Notes: generated by a model not told the origin, from the sequence alone. Counted from the first letter of the stretch, positions 46,265 through 55,078 are shown. The stretch is 64,000 bases of DNA from Candidatus Methylacidiphilales bacterium (GCA_028713655.1 JAQTNW010000011.1:1-64000); one strand, 5' to 3'. Made by a program: numbers and translations.

Positions 46265-46876
46265 TTAGCCGTCAAAAAGGTTGCAGCCGATGTGGCCAAC
46301 TTCAAGCGACTCGCCGCTGGAGTGGGCATGTTTGGAACAGAAGGACCATTTATGCACATGTTCAGCCGTATTTCCCTGTTGTTCGCAGGGTAATGCTTCA
46401 TCCATTTTCTGGCGCAGGTTCCGAATGAGGCCTGCTATGTTTTTCTTCTTAACATAAATGATCAACAGGCCACGGCCTTCACGTCCCGTGGAATAGCGCT
46501 CGATGAGCTGCCGCAAGCCTCCAATGTGGTATTCGTAGCCGTTGTAAATTTTAGCCTCCCCAAGCATTTTACGCACAGGTGTGCTTTCTAATAATTCGAT
46601 AGTTATATCGACATGCCCATTGGAGTTTTTCTCCTGGACAACATCCAGGCATGGCACTGCGATATATCCTGCGAGTACCGCTGTAAGTCCGTTTTCGTCC
46701 AAGTTCTCAAAATTTCTTTTGTTTTCTTCCAATCGAGCGACCGCAGGACCCATGATTTCATCAAAGGCTGTTTCAAATTCAGCATCGGTTGTTGCGGCAA
46801 GAAGATCAAGATAGCCCGGCGCTTTGCGGCGGATTCTTTCAATTAACAGCTCTGCGCTATTCGATAAAGCATTCAT
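46265..46876 (-). CDS. PD-(D/E)XK-type nuclease, small
   Basis: 203 aa from the ATG at 46876, which overlaps the Res stop as ATGA; an upstream start would extend into Res. The nuclease core is visible: ENG in helix 1 (61-63), HVDITIELLE (D90), GEAKI (E107, K109) and GLRQLIERYSTG (Q123), the Asp...ExK...Q pattern of restriction-endonuclease folds. The Cys/His-rich tail (about 165-203) may bind zinc. No close family name. Coupling to Res suggests it is part of the same restriction complex. Confidence 0.68.
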   Translation of the reverse strand: MNALSNSAELLIERIRRKAPGYLDLLAATTDAEFETAFDEIMGPAVARLEENKRNFENLDENGLTAVLAGYIAVPCLDVVQEKNSNGHVDITIELLESTPVRKMLGEAKIYNGYEYHIGGLRQLIERYSTGREGRGLLIIYVKKKNIAGLIRNLRQKMDEALPCEQQGNTAEHVHKWSFCSKHAHSSGESLEVGHIGCNLFDG

Positions 46877-49800
46877 GTCAGAAAATCCTTTCCATCGGCA
46901 GCACACCAACTCACCTCAATATTTCCAGCCCAGCGATGCCAGTCCTCATCAGACAGTGATTTTTCGCGCCACCAGGCACGAAGCTTGGCCATGAATTCAG
47001 GCACTGAGACTCGTTTATTGTTTCCGACTGTATGAAGCTCCATTCGTAACAGTCCGCGTGGAGGAGCGGACATCAGTCCGAGAGCCCCTAAAACGTCTTC
47101 ACTGCTGCACTGAAGTTGGAGAGCCACAGTGTCGATATCCGTAAGGGAAAGTTTTTGCCCGTGATTTTTGCTTAGACGTTGGCATAGTGCCTTGCTAATG
47201 TGGATGAACGGGTCGGCTCCGAGAAGGCGCATGGGAGGCAGATTGGGGTTAATTGCTTTCGATAGTGGTGCGGGCGCAAGATTGATTCCCTGGCCAGTTT
47301 TCGCGGCAACCATTGCATCGAAAGCACCTGCTAGTTTGGCGGCAAAATCAAATTCGATTTGATAAATCTCAGTGAATTCGGCAAAGGCCCAGCGTCCATA
47401 TTCCTTGAGGTGGTTGACGCCGGGAATCCAGTAGGCATCCATGGTGCTTTTCTTTTCCTTGGCGTCTTCCCGTCGATAACCTTTGATCTCAACGATGAGG
47501 TTCAGGGGATCGTTTTCACCCCGACCATCATCGATCTGGACGATAAAGTCAGGCCGGTATTTGCGAGTCTCGGAACCGTAGCGGTAGGGCACTTCCAAAC
47601 CAAGATTGTGATTCTTCACGTACGCCCTGACTTGCGGGTGGGATTCCGCAACCCGGCAGAATTCCGCTTCCCAATCGGAATCATACACCACCCAATTGAT
47701 ATGGCATTTGCGGGCATCTGTCTCCCAGAGTTCCGTGCGCGAGGTGTTAAAGCGGACATGGACCGTGGAGCCCGTCGGGTTGTAGGGGTCGAGCAGGGCT
47801 TTGATCGGGCGGGAGTCGGCGAATTTCAAGGTAATGGCGGCGGTAATTTTATTACAGGCCATATCAGCCAATTCCTGATACATGAGCTGAGCGGGATAGG
47901 TGCCGCCCTTGCAGACCAGATACTCGTCCAGCCATTCCTTGGTAATGCGTTTGAGCTGTCCAAAAAGATGGAGTTTGGGTTCTTCGCCAGGGTCGCGCCA
48001 TTTGGTATAAAGCAGTCTCTGGGTCAGATGGAAAAGAAGTGTAGGCGGGCGTATTTCGCCAAGATGCGCGACTGTAAGATCCACTCCCTCGCCGATGATG
48101 CCTTCGTTACGGTTCTTCGTGGGGCCGGTCAAATCGGGCGTTAGTTCCAGGACAGAATCTGGGGTGAATTGCGCTTCCAGACGTTCTTCGGGCAATTCTA
48201 TCCTATAACCTTCAACCCGAGGGAAACGAATTTCCAAGGCATCACGATCAGGACGGATTGCCTTAACTTGGACAGTGATGCGGGGTGGTTGCGGTGGCGC
48301 AATGACCGGCTTGGCGGTGAAATCAAATGGAATGCCGAAGACATCGGCATACTCGACGTTGAACAACCCTTCTTCATTAAGTTCGTAGGACTGGCGGCGA
48401 AGAGCACGGCCAATAACTTGCTCGCAGAGAAGCTGTGTGCCAAAAGCACGAATGCCCAGAACATGGGTGACTGTGTTGGCATCCCAGCCTTCAGTCAGCA
48501 TGGAGACGGAAACCACGCAGCGAATGGAACCGCCAAGCTGCCCCGGCTTGCCCACGGTGTTCATGACTTCCCGAAGCAATTCCTGGTCGGTAAATTTTTC
48601 CCCCGCTCGCGGGTCGCCTGTGCGCTCGACGATTTCACGGCGGAAACGTTCGATTTCGTCGGCTGCCATGCCTCGAAAGTTGTCGTCAAGCGCATCGCCT
48701 GATTCAAGTTGCTCACTGTCGATCAAAAGGGTGTTTGGCCGCGCAAGAGGATTTCCAGAGCTTTCGTCAAAGTTTCGGAAGAGCGCAAGGCGACCGTTCT
48801 CCAGAGTGCTGGAGCCATTTTCATTTTTACGATGGAAACCGGAGATATAATCGTAAACGAGTTTGGAAATAGCAGTGTTCTGGCAAACAATGATGAAGCA
48901 GGGCGGAACCTTGATTCCCTTCTCCTCCCATAATTTGAAAGTTTTATCGTAGTGCCCGTAGAGGGCTTGAAGAGCAGTCTGAAGACGCGCTGGCAGTTCG
49001 AGGGGGTCAAGCTCTGCTCCTGCTCCACGCCCTTTCTTGGGCATATCCTTGCGGATATTTTCCCAAAGATCGCGGAACATTGGCATTTCGTTGCCAGGTA
49101 TATTCTCGGCCACGGGAACGCGAGGCAGCTTCACGATGCCACATTCAATGGCGTCCATGAGTGAAAAATCGCTCATGGTCCATGGGAAAAGCGTACCTTC
49201 AGCATATCCGGAACCCCGGAGGAAAAACGGGGTGGCCGATAGGTCGATCACTTGCAAAATCCCCAGTTTTCGGTTGAGCGCCTCCAGTCCTGAAATCCAG
49301 AGCCGTGCGGCCTTGTTGGCTTCTTCCACCTCTTTCTTCTCATCCCCTTTCAGGTCTTCATCGTCCTGTTCTGAAGGTTTTTCGCGGTAGCAGTGGTGTG
49401 CTTCGTCATTGACTACGAGGATATTTTTTATGCCCATGAGGTCAGGCATGATCCTCTGTATCATCTGCCCCTCGGTCTCGAGGGTGTTGATTGGGTCCCC
49501 GGTCCGGCCTACGAGCAGAGATCGTCCGCCAGAAGAAATCTCCAATCGTTCACGGAGTTTGAATGAGTGGTAGTTGGTGATGACGATCTTGGCCCGATTT
49601 ACATCATCCAGCATGTCGCTTGGCACCAACTCTCGGCTTGCGTAATAGCTGTCTGGGTCGTTTGGTTGGAGGACTCGCAGCCGATCCTTGATCGTGAGAC
49701 CGGGCGCAATAACGAGGAAACCGCGGGTAAATTTATTGCTGGTGGGGCGGCGCACCGCGTTAATGGTTTGCCATGCGATGAGCATGGCCATTACCGTGGT

Positions 49801-50343
49801 TTTGCCCGCACCGGTGGCCAGTTTTAATGCAAAGCGCATCAATTCGGGATTGGCATCCTTATTGGCATTCGCCAGATGTTCCAGAATCCGGCTGCCGGCT
49901 TTGCCTGCCTGCGGAGCCACCTCCATCAGCCAAATGGCGGTTTCCACAGCTTCGATCTGACAAAAAAAGGGGCGAACCTCGCTGTACTTGTGCTGCCTCC
50001 AGTGTTGCAGGAGGCGGGTGGTCTCTGGAGTGACTTGCCATTGGCTGGGATTCGGAAGAGCACGCCATTGATCCACATGTTGACGAAGTTCATTGATGAT
50101 CGATGTGGGATCATACTGCTGCTCTTTGGTGGATAGCCCTTTGCCTTCATCAAAAACAATCTGCTGCTGATCGGTGGCTCCCTTACGCTTTTTTGGTTTG
50201 GGGATTGGGGTGATGAATTCCGCACGCCGACGCCGTTCAATAATTTGCTGGGTCGGCTGCCCGTGTTCATCAAGCTCCCAATGGCGAAGAGGCATCTCGT
50301 AAGGAGAGTTGAGAATGGGATGCTCAAAGAAAGGATTAGCCAT
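46873..50343 (-). CDS. Type III-like restriction helicase-nuclease (Res)
   Basis: 1156 aa SF2 helicase. Walker A LKLATGAGKTTVM (173-185), DEAH box VVNDEAHH (312-319), motif III DLSATPFF (about 373), and motif VI region EQVIGRALRRQSY. The C-terminal nuclease is RPDFIVQIDD...LIVEIKGYRRE (Asp...ExK). The N-terminus (FFEHPILNSPYEMPLRHWEL) is that of the group annotated BPTD_3080 restriction endonucleases. Cuts unmodified DNA after ATP-driven translocation or sliding, with Mod giving specificity. First gene of the operon. The 297 nt upstream, shared with the divergent primase-helicase gene, holds ATTACCCTCATG/ATTACCC repeats and an unused SD-like AAGGAGGT. Confidence 0.88.
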   Translation of the reverse strand: MANPFFEHPILNSPYEMPLRHWELDEHGQPTQQIIERRRRAEFITPIPKPKKRKGATDQQQIVFDEGKGLSTKEQQYDPTSIINELRQHVDQWRALPNPSQWQVTPETTRLLQHWRQHKYSEVRPFFCQIEAVETAIWLMEVAPQAGKAGSRILEHLANANKDANPELMRFALKLATGAGKTTVMAMLIAWQTINAVRRPTSNKFTRGFLVIAPGLTIKDRLRVLQPNDPDSYYASRELVPSDMLDDVNRAKIVITNYHSFKLRERLEISSGGRSLLVGRTGDPINTLETEGQMIQRIMPDLMGIKNILVVNDEAHHCYREKPSEQDDEDLKGDEKKEVEEANKAARLWISGLEALNRKLGILQVIDLSATPFFLRGSGYAEGTLFPWTMSDFSLMDAIECGIVKLPRVPVAENIPGNEMPMFRDLWENIRKDMPKKGRGAGAELDPLELPARLQTALQALYGHYDKTFKLWEEKGIKVPPCFIIVCQNTAISKLVYDYISGFHRKNENGSSTLENGRLALFRNFDESSGNPLARPNTLLIDSEQLESGDALDDNFRGMAADEIERFRREIVERTGDPRAGEKFTDQELLREVMNTVGKPGQLGGSIRCVVSVSMLTEGWDANTVTHVLGIRAFGTQLLCEQVIGRALRRQSYELNEEGLFNVEYADVFGIPFDFTAKPVIAPPQPPRITVQVKAIRPDRDALEIRFPRVEGYRIELPEERLEAQFTPDSVLELTPDLTGPTKNRNEGIIGEGVDLTVAHLGEIRPPTLLFHLTQRLLYTKWRDPGEEPKLHLFGQLKRITKEWLDEYLVCKGGTYPAQLMYQELADMACNKITAAITLKFADSRPIKALLDPYNPTGSTVHVRFNTSRTELWETDARKCHINWVVYDSDWEAEFCRVAESHPQVRAYVKNHNLGLEVPYRYGSETRKYRPDFIVQIDDGRGENDPLNLIVEIKGYRREDAKEKKSTMDAYWIPGVNHLKEYGRWAFAEFTEIYQIEFDFAAKLAGAFDAMVAAKTGQGINLAPAPLSKAINPNLPPMRLLGADPFIHISKALCQRLSKNHGQKLSLTDIDTVALQLQCSSEDVLGALGLMSAPPRGLLRMELHTVGNNKRVSVPEFMAKLRAWWREKSLSDEDWHRWAGNIEVSWCAADGKDFLT

Positions 50344-50640
50344 AGCAAAGTCAGATCAACTGATTACGAGTATGAAGAATGTAGTCGGAATGCACTCTTT
50401 ATTACCAGTTAAAAAGGCCATCATGGTTGAGTCGATCCATGAGCCGGATCACGCATTACCCTCATGATTACCCTTATAAGGAGGTATTACCTTTTTTCGT
50501 CCACCGATAAGAGTGGCTGGCCAAAGAGAGAACGGACCTTGAGATGGACAGTCTAATGGGGCTAGCTACAAAAGAATCAGAAACTTGGTTATGGTAATGC
50601 GCCCCTATCTGGAAATAGTTTCGACTTCATGAGTTAAACC

Positions 50641-53046
50641 ATGAATGCGGATGGGGAACTACAGCGAAAATTGGCCAACGCCCTGGCTGAAATTGAGCTG
50701 TTGAAATCGGAAAATACCCGGTTGGGCAAATTGCTGGAGCCGCAATCTGCGTATCCGAGGCTTAAACTCGATTCGACTATCAAAACACGGCCTTCCATCC
50801 ATGCCAAATCTGGAACAGAGGAGAAAATTCACCTCTTCCGCAGCTTGTTTCACGGGCGTGAAGACGTCTATGCCCTGCGCTGGGAAGGCAAAAATGGGAA
50901 ATCGGGATACTCGCCCGCATGTGTCAGAGATTCGGCATATTTTCATATCTCCAAAGCAGAAGCCAAAGCGCAGCGCCAACTCTTGCCACTGACGGATCAG
51001 GTCATTCATGGCCATCTCAGTGGAAAATGGACGGTCGGAATCTATCCGTTGCTTCAAGATGAACGGTGTTGGTTTTTGGCTGCTGATTTTGACAAAGCGG
51101 CATGGCGGGAAGACGTTGCCGCTTATTTAAAAACCTGCTCTCAATGGGCAATCCCAGCTTGCCTGGAACGCTCTCGTTCGGGTCAAGGGGCTCATGTTTG
51201 GATTTTTTTTGAAACACCTGTTGCCGCGAGTATTGCCCGCAAACTGGGTGCGGCAGTTCTCACCCACACGATGGAACACCGGCATGAAGTGGGTTTGGAT
51301 TCCTATGATCGTTTCTTTCCCAATCAAGACACCATGCCTCAGGGAGGTTTTGGCAATTTGATCGCTCTACCCCTGCAGCATATCCCCAGAAGCGTGGGTC
51401 ATAGCGTTTTTCTGTCGGAAGATTTCAAACCTCATCCGGATCAATGGGTCTTTCTGTCCTCCATCCAAAGAATGAGTGTCGAATATGTGGGGCAAATTGT
51501 CCAAGAAGCTGAAAAACGGGGAAATATTATCGGTGTGCGTCCGAGCTTTTGCGATGGAGACGAACAGGAAGATCCCTGGCTATTGCCTCCCTCGAAAAAG
51601 CAGAAGGAGAAGCCCATCTCGGAACCCCTGCCGAAAAAAGTCCATATTACATTGGGCAATTTGGTTTATATCGAAAAAGAGGGGGTTCCTTCTTCCATGT
51701 TGAATCGCCTGATGCGTCTGGCCGCTTTCCAGAATCCGGAATTTTATCGGGCCCAAGCGATGCGACTATCTACTTTTGATAAGCCGAGGGTCATATCTTG
51801 CTCTGAAGAATTCCCCCGACATCTGGGATTACCGCGTGGCTGCTTGCGTGAAGTAGTCGAACTTTTGGAAGCGCACAAGGTTGAAGTCGAATTGAAGGAT
51901 GAAAGATTCTTGGGACAGCCTGTCGATGTGTCATTTCACGGCAGTCTCAGGCCCGAGCAACAGAAAGCTGCGGATGCATTGTTGGTGCACGACATCGGAA
52001 TCCTTTCCGCCACTACTGCTTTTGGGAAAACAGTAGTGGCGGCCTGGATGATTGCAGCGCGAAAAACCAACACCTTGATTCTGGTGCATCGCAGGCAACT
52101 CATGGACCAATGGCGGGAGCGGCTTTCAGTATTTTTGGATTTACCCATCAAATTGATCGGCCAAGTCGGTGGAGGCCGCCGTAAAGCAAACGGGAATATT
52201 GACGTGGCAGTTATCCAAAGCTTGAACCACAAAAATGTGGTGAATGACATGGTGGCAAATTACGGGCAGGTCATAGTGGACGAATGCCACCATCTTTCTG
52301 CCTTCAGTTTTGAGCAAGTGTTACGCCAAGTCAAAGCCAAGTATGTGTTGGGGTTAACGGCAACACCCATGCGTAAAGACGGACATCATCCCATCATCAT
52401 GATGCAGTGCGGCCCTATTCGTCATCGGGTCGATGCCCGTATTGAGGCGGCAGCGAGACCATTCGAGCATATCGTTATACCGAAGTTGACGTATTTCAGA
52501 TTGCCCGAAGCGCCGGGCAGCAAAAAAGCCATTCACGAAATCTATGCGGCCTTGGTTCATGACGAGGCCCGAAACAGGATGATCCTAAATGACATTCGCG
52601 ATGCTTTGGATCGAGGGAGATCGCCCCTGCTGCTTACAGAACGCACAGAGCATCTCAAGTTTCTGGCTTCCCGGCTGGAAACCTTCACGCCCAATGTGAT
52701 CATTCTTCAAGGCGGCATGGGCGTAAAACAGCGCAAAGCCATGATGGAAAAGCTCAACGCAATTCCTCAGGGAGAAAAGCGCATACTGATGGCAACAGGC
52801 CGATATCTTGGGGAGGGATTTGATGATGCCCGGCTCGACACCCTGTTTTTGACCATGCCAATTTCCTGGAAAGGAACCCTGCAACAATATGTGGGGCGGT
52901 TGCATCGGCTTCACGATGAAAAGAAGGAAGTCGTGGTTTACGACTATGTGGACGGTTGCGTACCCATGCTCGCATCCATGTTCGACAAGCGAGTGCGCGG
53001 GTATGAGTCGGTCGGTTATAAGATCAACCAAGATTGTTTGCTTTAA
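50641..53046 (+). CDS. TOTE-type archaeo-eukaryotic primase fused to SF2 helicase
   Basis: 801 aa. A short N-terminal coiled coil (1-35) is followed by an AEP primase-like domain (about 60-260: CWFLAADFDKAAW with DFD at 149-151, RSGQGAHVWIFFE, GGFGNLIALPLQ). An SF2 helicase comes next (Walker A SATTAFGKTVVAAW about 456-469, DECH box VIVDECHHLSA about 543, LGLTATPMRKDG, QQYVGRLHRLH). This is the primase-helicase of TOTE conflict systems; on a mobile island it might equally initiate element replication. Divergent from res. Confidence 0.83.
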   Translation: MNADGELQRKLANALAEIELLKSENTRLGKLLEPQSAYPRLKLDSTIKTRPSIHAKSGTEEKIHLFRSLFHGREDVYALRWEGKNGKSGYSPACVRDSAYFHISKAEAKAQRQLLPLTDQVIHGHLSGKWTVGIYPLLQDERCWFLAADFDKAAWREDVAAYLKTCSQWAIPACLERSRSGQGAHVWIFFETPVAASIARKLGAAVLTHTMEHRHEVGLDSYDRFFPNQDTMPQGGFGNLIALPLQHIPRSVGHSVFLSEDFKPHPDQWVFLSSIQRMSVEYVGQIVQEAEKRGNIIGVRPSFCDGDEQEDPWLLPPSKKQKEKPISEPLPKKVHITLGNLVYIEKEGVPSSMLNRLMRLAAFQNPEFYRAQAMRLSTFDKPRVISCSEEFPRHLGLPRGCLREVVELLEAHKVEVELKDERFLGQPVDVSFHGSLRPEQQKAADALLVHDIGILSATTAFGKTVVAAWMIAARKTNTLILVHRRQLMDQWRERLSVFLDLPIKLIGQVGGGRRKANGNIDVAVIQSLNHKNVVNDMVANYGQVIVDECHHLSAFSFEQVLRQVKAKYVLGLTATPMRKDGHHPIIMMQCGPIRHRVDARIEAAARPFEHIVIPKLTYFRLPEAPGSKKAIHEIYAALVHDEARNRMILNDIRDALDRGRSPLLLTERTEHLKFLASRLETFTPNVIILQGGMGVKQRKAMMEKLNAIPQGEKRILMATGRYLGEGFDDARLDTLFLTMPISWKGTLQQYVGRLHRLHDEKKEVVVYDYVDGCVPMLASMFDKRVRGYESVGYKINQDCLL

Positions 53047-53213
53047 TATTCCATGCTTTTCTTTTTACTCCGTCAGATATCCACCAGATCAAACCCGCCC
53101 CGCTTCCCAAGGGCAAAAGCAGCCTTTTCTAAAGAGGTCAACGTCTAGCTACGGCTCTGTTAACCTATCGCTGCTCGCTATTGCTCCTTATTTTTTTGTG
53201 TTCAAGTATTGCC

Positions 53214-53432
53214 GTGAACGAAACCACCCCTTCCGTCCATGTCCTGCCCTTATCCGAACGAGTCGCGCTGACTCCGGCTGAATTCGCCGCATACTTTGGC
53301 CATGAACAGACTTGGGCCTACCGGCAAGTCTATGCAGGCAAAGTTAAAATCATCCCCGACATGGGCAAGATGATGATTCCAAGGGTTGAATTGGAACGGG
53401 TGCAGCAAGCCGCTGAAATTTACAAAGGCTGA
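53214..53432 (+). CDS. Excisionase-like MerR/HTH small protein
   Basis: 72 aa from the GTG at 53214, after a hydrophobic stretch that would be an unnatural N-terminus. Core LTPAEFAAYFGHEQTWAYRQVYAGKVKIIPDMGKMMIPRVELERV matches the excisionase/DNA-binding fold (helix-turn-helix, wing, then a helix). It lies between TOTE and the tRNA/integrase, where an Xis would be expected. It could instead be a plain regulator. Confidence 0.65.
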   Translation: MNETTPSVHVLPLSERVALTPAEFAAYFGHEQTWAYRQVYAGKVKIIPDMGKMMIPRVELERVQQAAEIYKG

Positions 53433-53440
53433 CAACAGTA

Positions 53441-53717
53441 TGGGCCCGCGGGGATTCGAACCCCGAACCAAGGGATTATGCTTTCCACTTCGGCTTTCGC
53501 CGCCGGACGTTTGGTCCGTTCGTGGTCTGGACTATGCCTTCGCCATTCCTTTCGGGGCAGGCGGTCGATTATAGTCTCTACACCTTTCCCGATTACTCGG
53601 GACTTGGCTCGGCGTTGGGAGGTTAAACCGTTCACCGAATTTACGACTGACTACTGCAACTTTTCAGCGGCAGCGACCCATTTGAGTCCCCTGCTCTAAC
53701 CATTGAGCTACAGGCCC
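53441..53717 (-). tRNA. Island-borne tRNA-Ile2(CAU) with group I intron
   Basis: Exons 53717-53685 (33 nt) and 53480-53441 (40 nt) form a complete 73-nt cloverleaf with anticodon CAU (53480-53478), no encoded CCA. Both exons are identical to the split host gene halves. G1-C72 pairing excludes initiator tRNA. C4-G69 and C5-G68 are the pairs that TilS uses to recognise tRNA-Ile2, and the anticodon arm resembles ileX more than elongator tRNA-Met, so AUA-reading tRNA-Ile2 with lysidine34 is the best reading. It lies on the integrase strand, 88 nt after it. A TAGACG...TACGCT promoter may end 11 nt upstream. Confidence 0.93.
53481..53684 (-). other. Group I self-splicing intron (204 nt) in the tRNA anticodon loop
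   Basis: Splice sites: 5' exon ends in U33 (53685), pairing GACU with the internal guide GGUC to give the required U.G wobble. The intron's last base is G (53481), the omega-G. P7 strands AGACTAT (53577-53571) and ATAGTCC (53535-53529), AACGCCGAGCCAAG and GGTGTAGAGACTA agree with my recall of the Azoarcus tRNA-Ile(CAU) IC3 intron (about 205 nt). A P9 hairpin (CGGAC/GTCCG) precedes the end. No homing endonuclease fits. Spliced exons restore CUCAUAA exactly. Confidence 0.92.
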
Positions 53718-53771
53718 TATTAGAAATAGCGTAGGGTTTTGATTAAGCTTCGTCTAGTAGGAAGCGTTCTT

Positions 53772-53792
53772 AAAAAAATGGAAAGAATCCAT
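53772..53792 (-). terminator. Weak terminator after the integrase
   Basis: Minus-strand ATGGA-TTCTT-TCCAT followed by seven T lies between the integrase stop and the tRNA. The five-bp stem is short, so some read-through into the tRNA gene is possible. Confidence 0.4.
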
Positions 53793-53805
53793 GCGTCAAC
53801 CCGGC

Positions 53806-54990
53806 TCAAGCGGTGGCTGGGAATGGAAAGGGCGTGATCTTGCCCTCCTCCACGTCAGGGTTAATGGCAAAGGAAACTTTCTGAGCCGACAGCTTGGAAT
53901 GCTCATCGCGAAGATGTCCATAGGTCTTCATGGCCAGCGCCCCGCCATCGAGATGGCCCATCCAGCGTGCCACAGTGGGAATATCCACACCGGATTCGAT
54001 GCAGACCGTGGCATAGAGATGCCGCAGATCGTGATGGGTGATCCTGGTCATTCCAATCTTCGCAGCGGCATGGGTCATCGCCCTCTGCGACTCACGGACT
54101 CGCAAAACACGGACAGTCAATGCCTCCCTCGCACGTTGTGAGCGCATTCGTTGTAGCAATTCCTTGGCGGCTGGAATCATAGGAACCCGGCGCGGCAACC
54201 CGTTTTTAGTTACCCGCAAATGGATGGTTTCTCCACAGAGATCAACATCCCGCCATTCAACGTGCGCGGCCTCGTTTTTTCGTGCTCCGGTATATGCGAG
54301 GAACTGCACATGATCCGCACAATCGCGGGAACACCAAGCCCCGGCACTGCGGATACGGGCGATAAAATCCTGGAATTGCCGCGAATTGGGAAGCGTCACC
54401 TGTTTGGGCCGAACCGTGCAACGACCCACATTCTGAGCGGGATTGTCTATCCGTACCTTGGCCTGGACGGCCTCCTCAAAGACATAACGCAAGGTGTCCA
54501 AAGTGGAATTGAACCGCGCGGGAGAAATCTGCATGCAATAGCGGTCACCCCAGCGCTCGCAATCAAGCGGGGTCACCTTTCGGACATCGAGGAAACGCAG
54601 CTCCGGCCAGCTTTTGAGAAGCGCTTTCAGTGTTTGCATCCGCATATGGCTAGTGGAGGGGCGGTTTCTGCTCCGGTTACGATTACCTCGCCCCCGGAAA
54701 CTCCATCCGGCTTGCACCTTTTCCTCAAAGAGCAAAACACAATCCCCGACTGTCATGCGTCCTTTGTCTGCGGCAGCCTTGGCTGCGGCACGGGCCGCCA
54801 GACCGCGTGCAACGTCATGAGCGCGTTCCTTGGCAACTTCCATCAGCGGAGTGCGAAGCGACATCCAAGTTTCGTGACCCTTGGAAAAAACGCGCATGTA
54901 AAGACGGCCTGACTTATGCCGATAAATACCTTGGACGCTGGTTGCCTCCCAGGTCTTCAGCTTGTGTGCTGTTATGCGCTCTACTTCCAT
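53806..54990 (-). CDS. Tyrosine recombinase (island integrase)
   Basis: 394 aa. The catalytic set is complete: R237 (YTGARKNEAAHVEW), K262, H320-x-x-R323 (HHDLRHLYA), H346 (WMGHLDGG) and Y357 (MKTYGHL). An N-terminal AP2/arm-binding-like segment (about 18-60) and a SAM-like core-binding domain (about 75-180) precede it, as in lambda-type integrases. It would join the 7-bp CTCATAA of attP with the tRNA anticodon loop. It lies at the island's right end, its start 3 bp inside the right arm-type sites. Confidence 0.93.
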   Translation of the reverse strand: MEVERITAHKLKTWEATSVQGIYRHKSGRLYMRVFSKGHETWMSLRTPLMEVAKERAHDVARGLAARAAAKAAADKGRMTVGDCVLLFEEKVQAGWSFRGRGNRNRSRNRPSTSHMRMQTLKALLKSWPELRFLDVRKVTPLDCERWGDRYCMQISPARFNSTLDTLRYVFEEAVQAKVRIDNPAQNVGRCTVRPKQVTLPNSRQFQDFIARIRSAGAWCSRDCADHVQFLAYTGARKNEAAHVEWRDVDLCGETIHLRVTKNGLPRRVPMIPAAKELLQRMRSQRAREALTVRVLRVRESQRAMTHAAAKIGMTRITHHDLRHLYATVCIESGVDIPTVARWMGHLDGGALAMKTYGHLRDEHSKLSAQKVSFAINPDVEEGKITPFPFPATA

Positions 54991-54991
54991 A

Positions 54992-55011
54992 ACCGTGAAT
55001 TATACCGTGAA
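54992..55011. promoter_or_regulatory. Right arm-type integrase sites (ACCGTGAA)
   Basis: Two direct ACCGTGAA copies 12 bp apart (54992-54999, 55004-55011), the same arrangement as at the left end, 68 bp from the core. They overlap the region before the integrase start, so integrase binding could also affect its own transcription. Confidence 0.68.
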
Positions 55012-55078
55012 ATTTTCCCCGGAATCCACCGGGCAACTCACTGGTATTAATTGGGTTATGGATAGTTAAGCACAGGCT

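Larger units (their letters stand above)
31841..55078. mobile_element. tRNA-Ile2-integrated mobilisable island (about 23.2 kb)
   Basis: Bounded by 7-bp direct repeats in the two halves of a split tRNA gene. It holds a tyrosine integrase and excisionase-like gene at the right end, a MobF relaxase at the left, arm-type repeats near both ends, toxin-antitoxin and defence genes between, and a spare intron-containing tRNA-Ile2 gene. No type IV secretion genes, so transfer would depend on a helper (integrative mobilisable element). Limits are read directly; mobility is inferred. Confidence 0.88.

Noticed and set aside
50470-50490. Shine-Dalgarno-like AAGGAGGT as evidence of a small gene
   Set aside because: No start codon at a usable distance; the next ATG opens only 17 codons.
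53386-53699. Short plus-strand ORFs across the tRNA-Ile2 intron, considered as homing endonucleases
   Set aside because: They run through tRNA exons on the opposite strand, are under 75 codons and lack LAGLIDADG, HNH or GIY-YIG motifs.
53441-53717. Reading the CAU tRNA as initiator or elongator tRNA-Met
   Set aside because: G1-C72 pairing excludes initiator. C4-G69, C5-G68 and the anticodon arm favour tRNA-Ile2, although elongator Met cannot be ruled out without the other tRNA genes.
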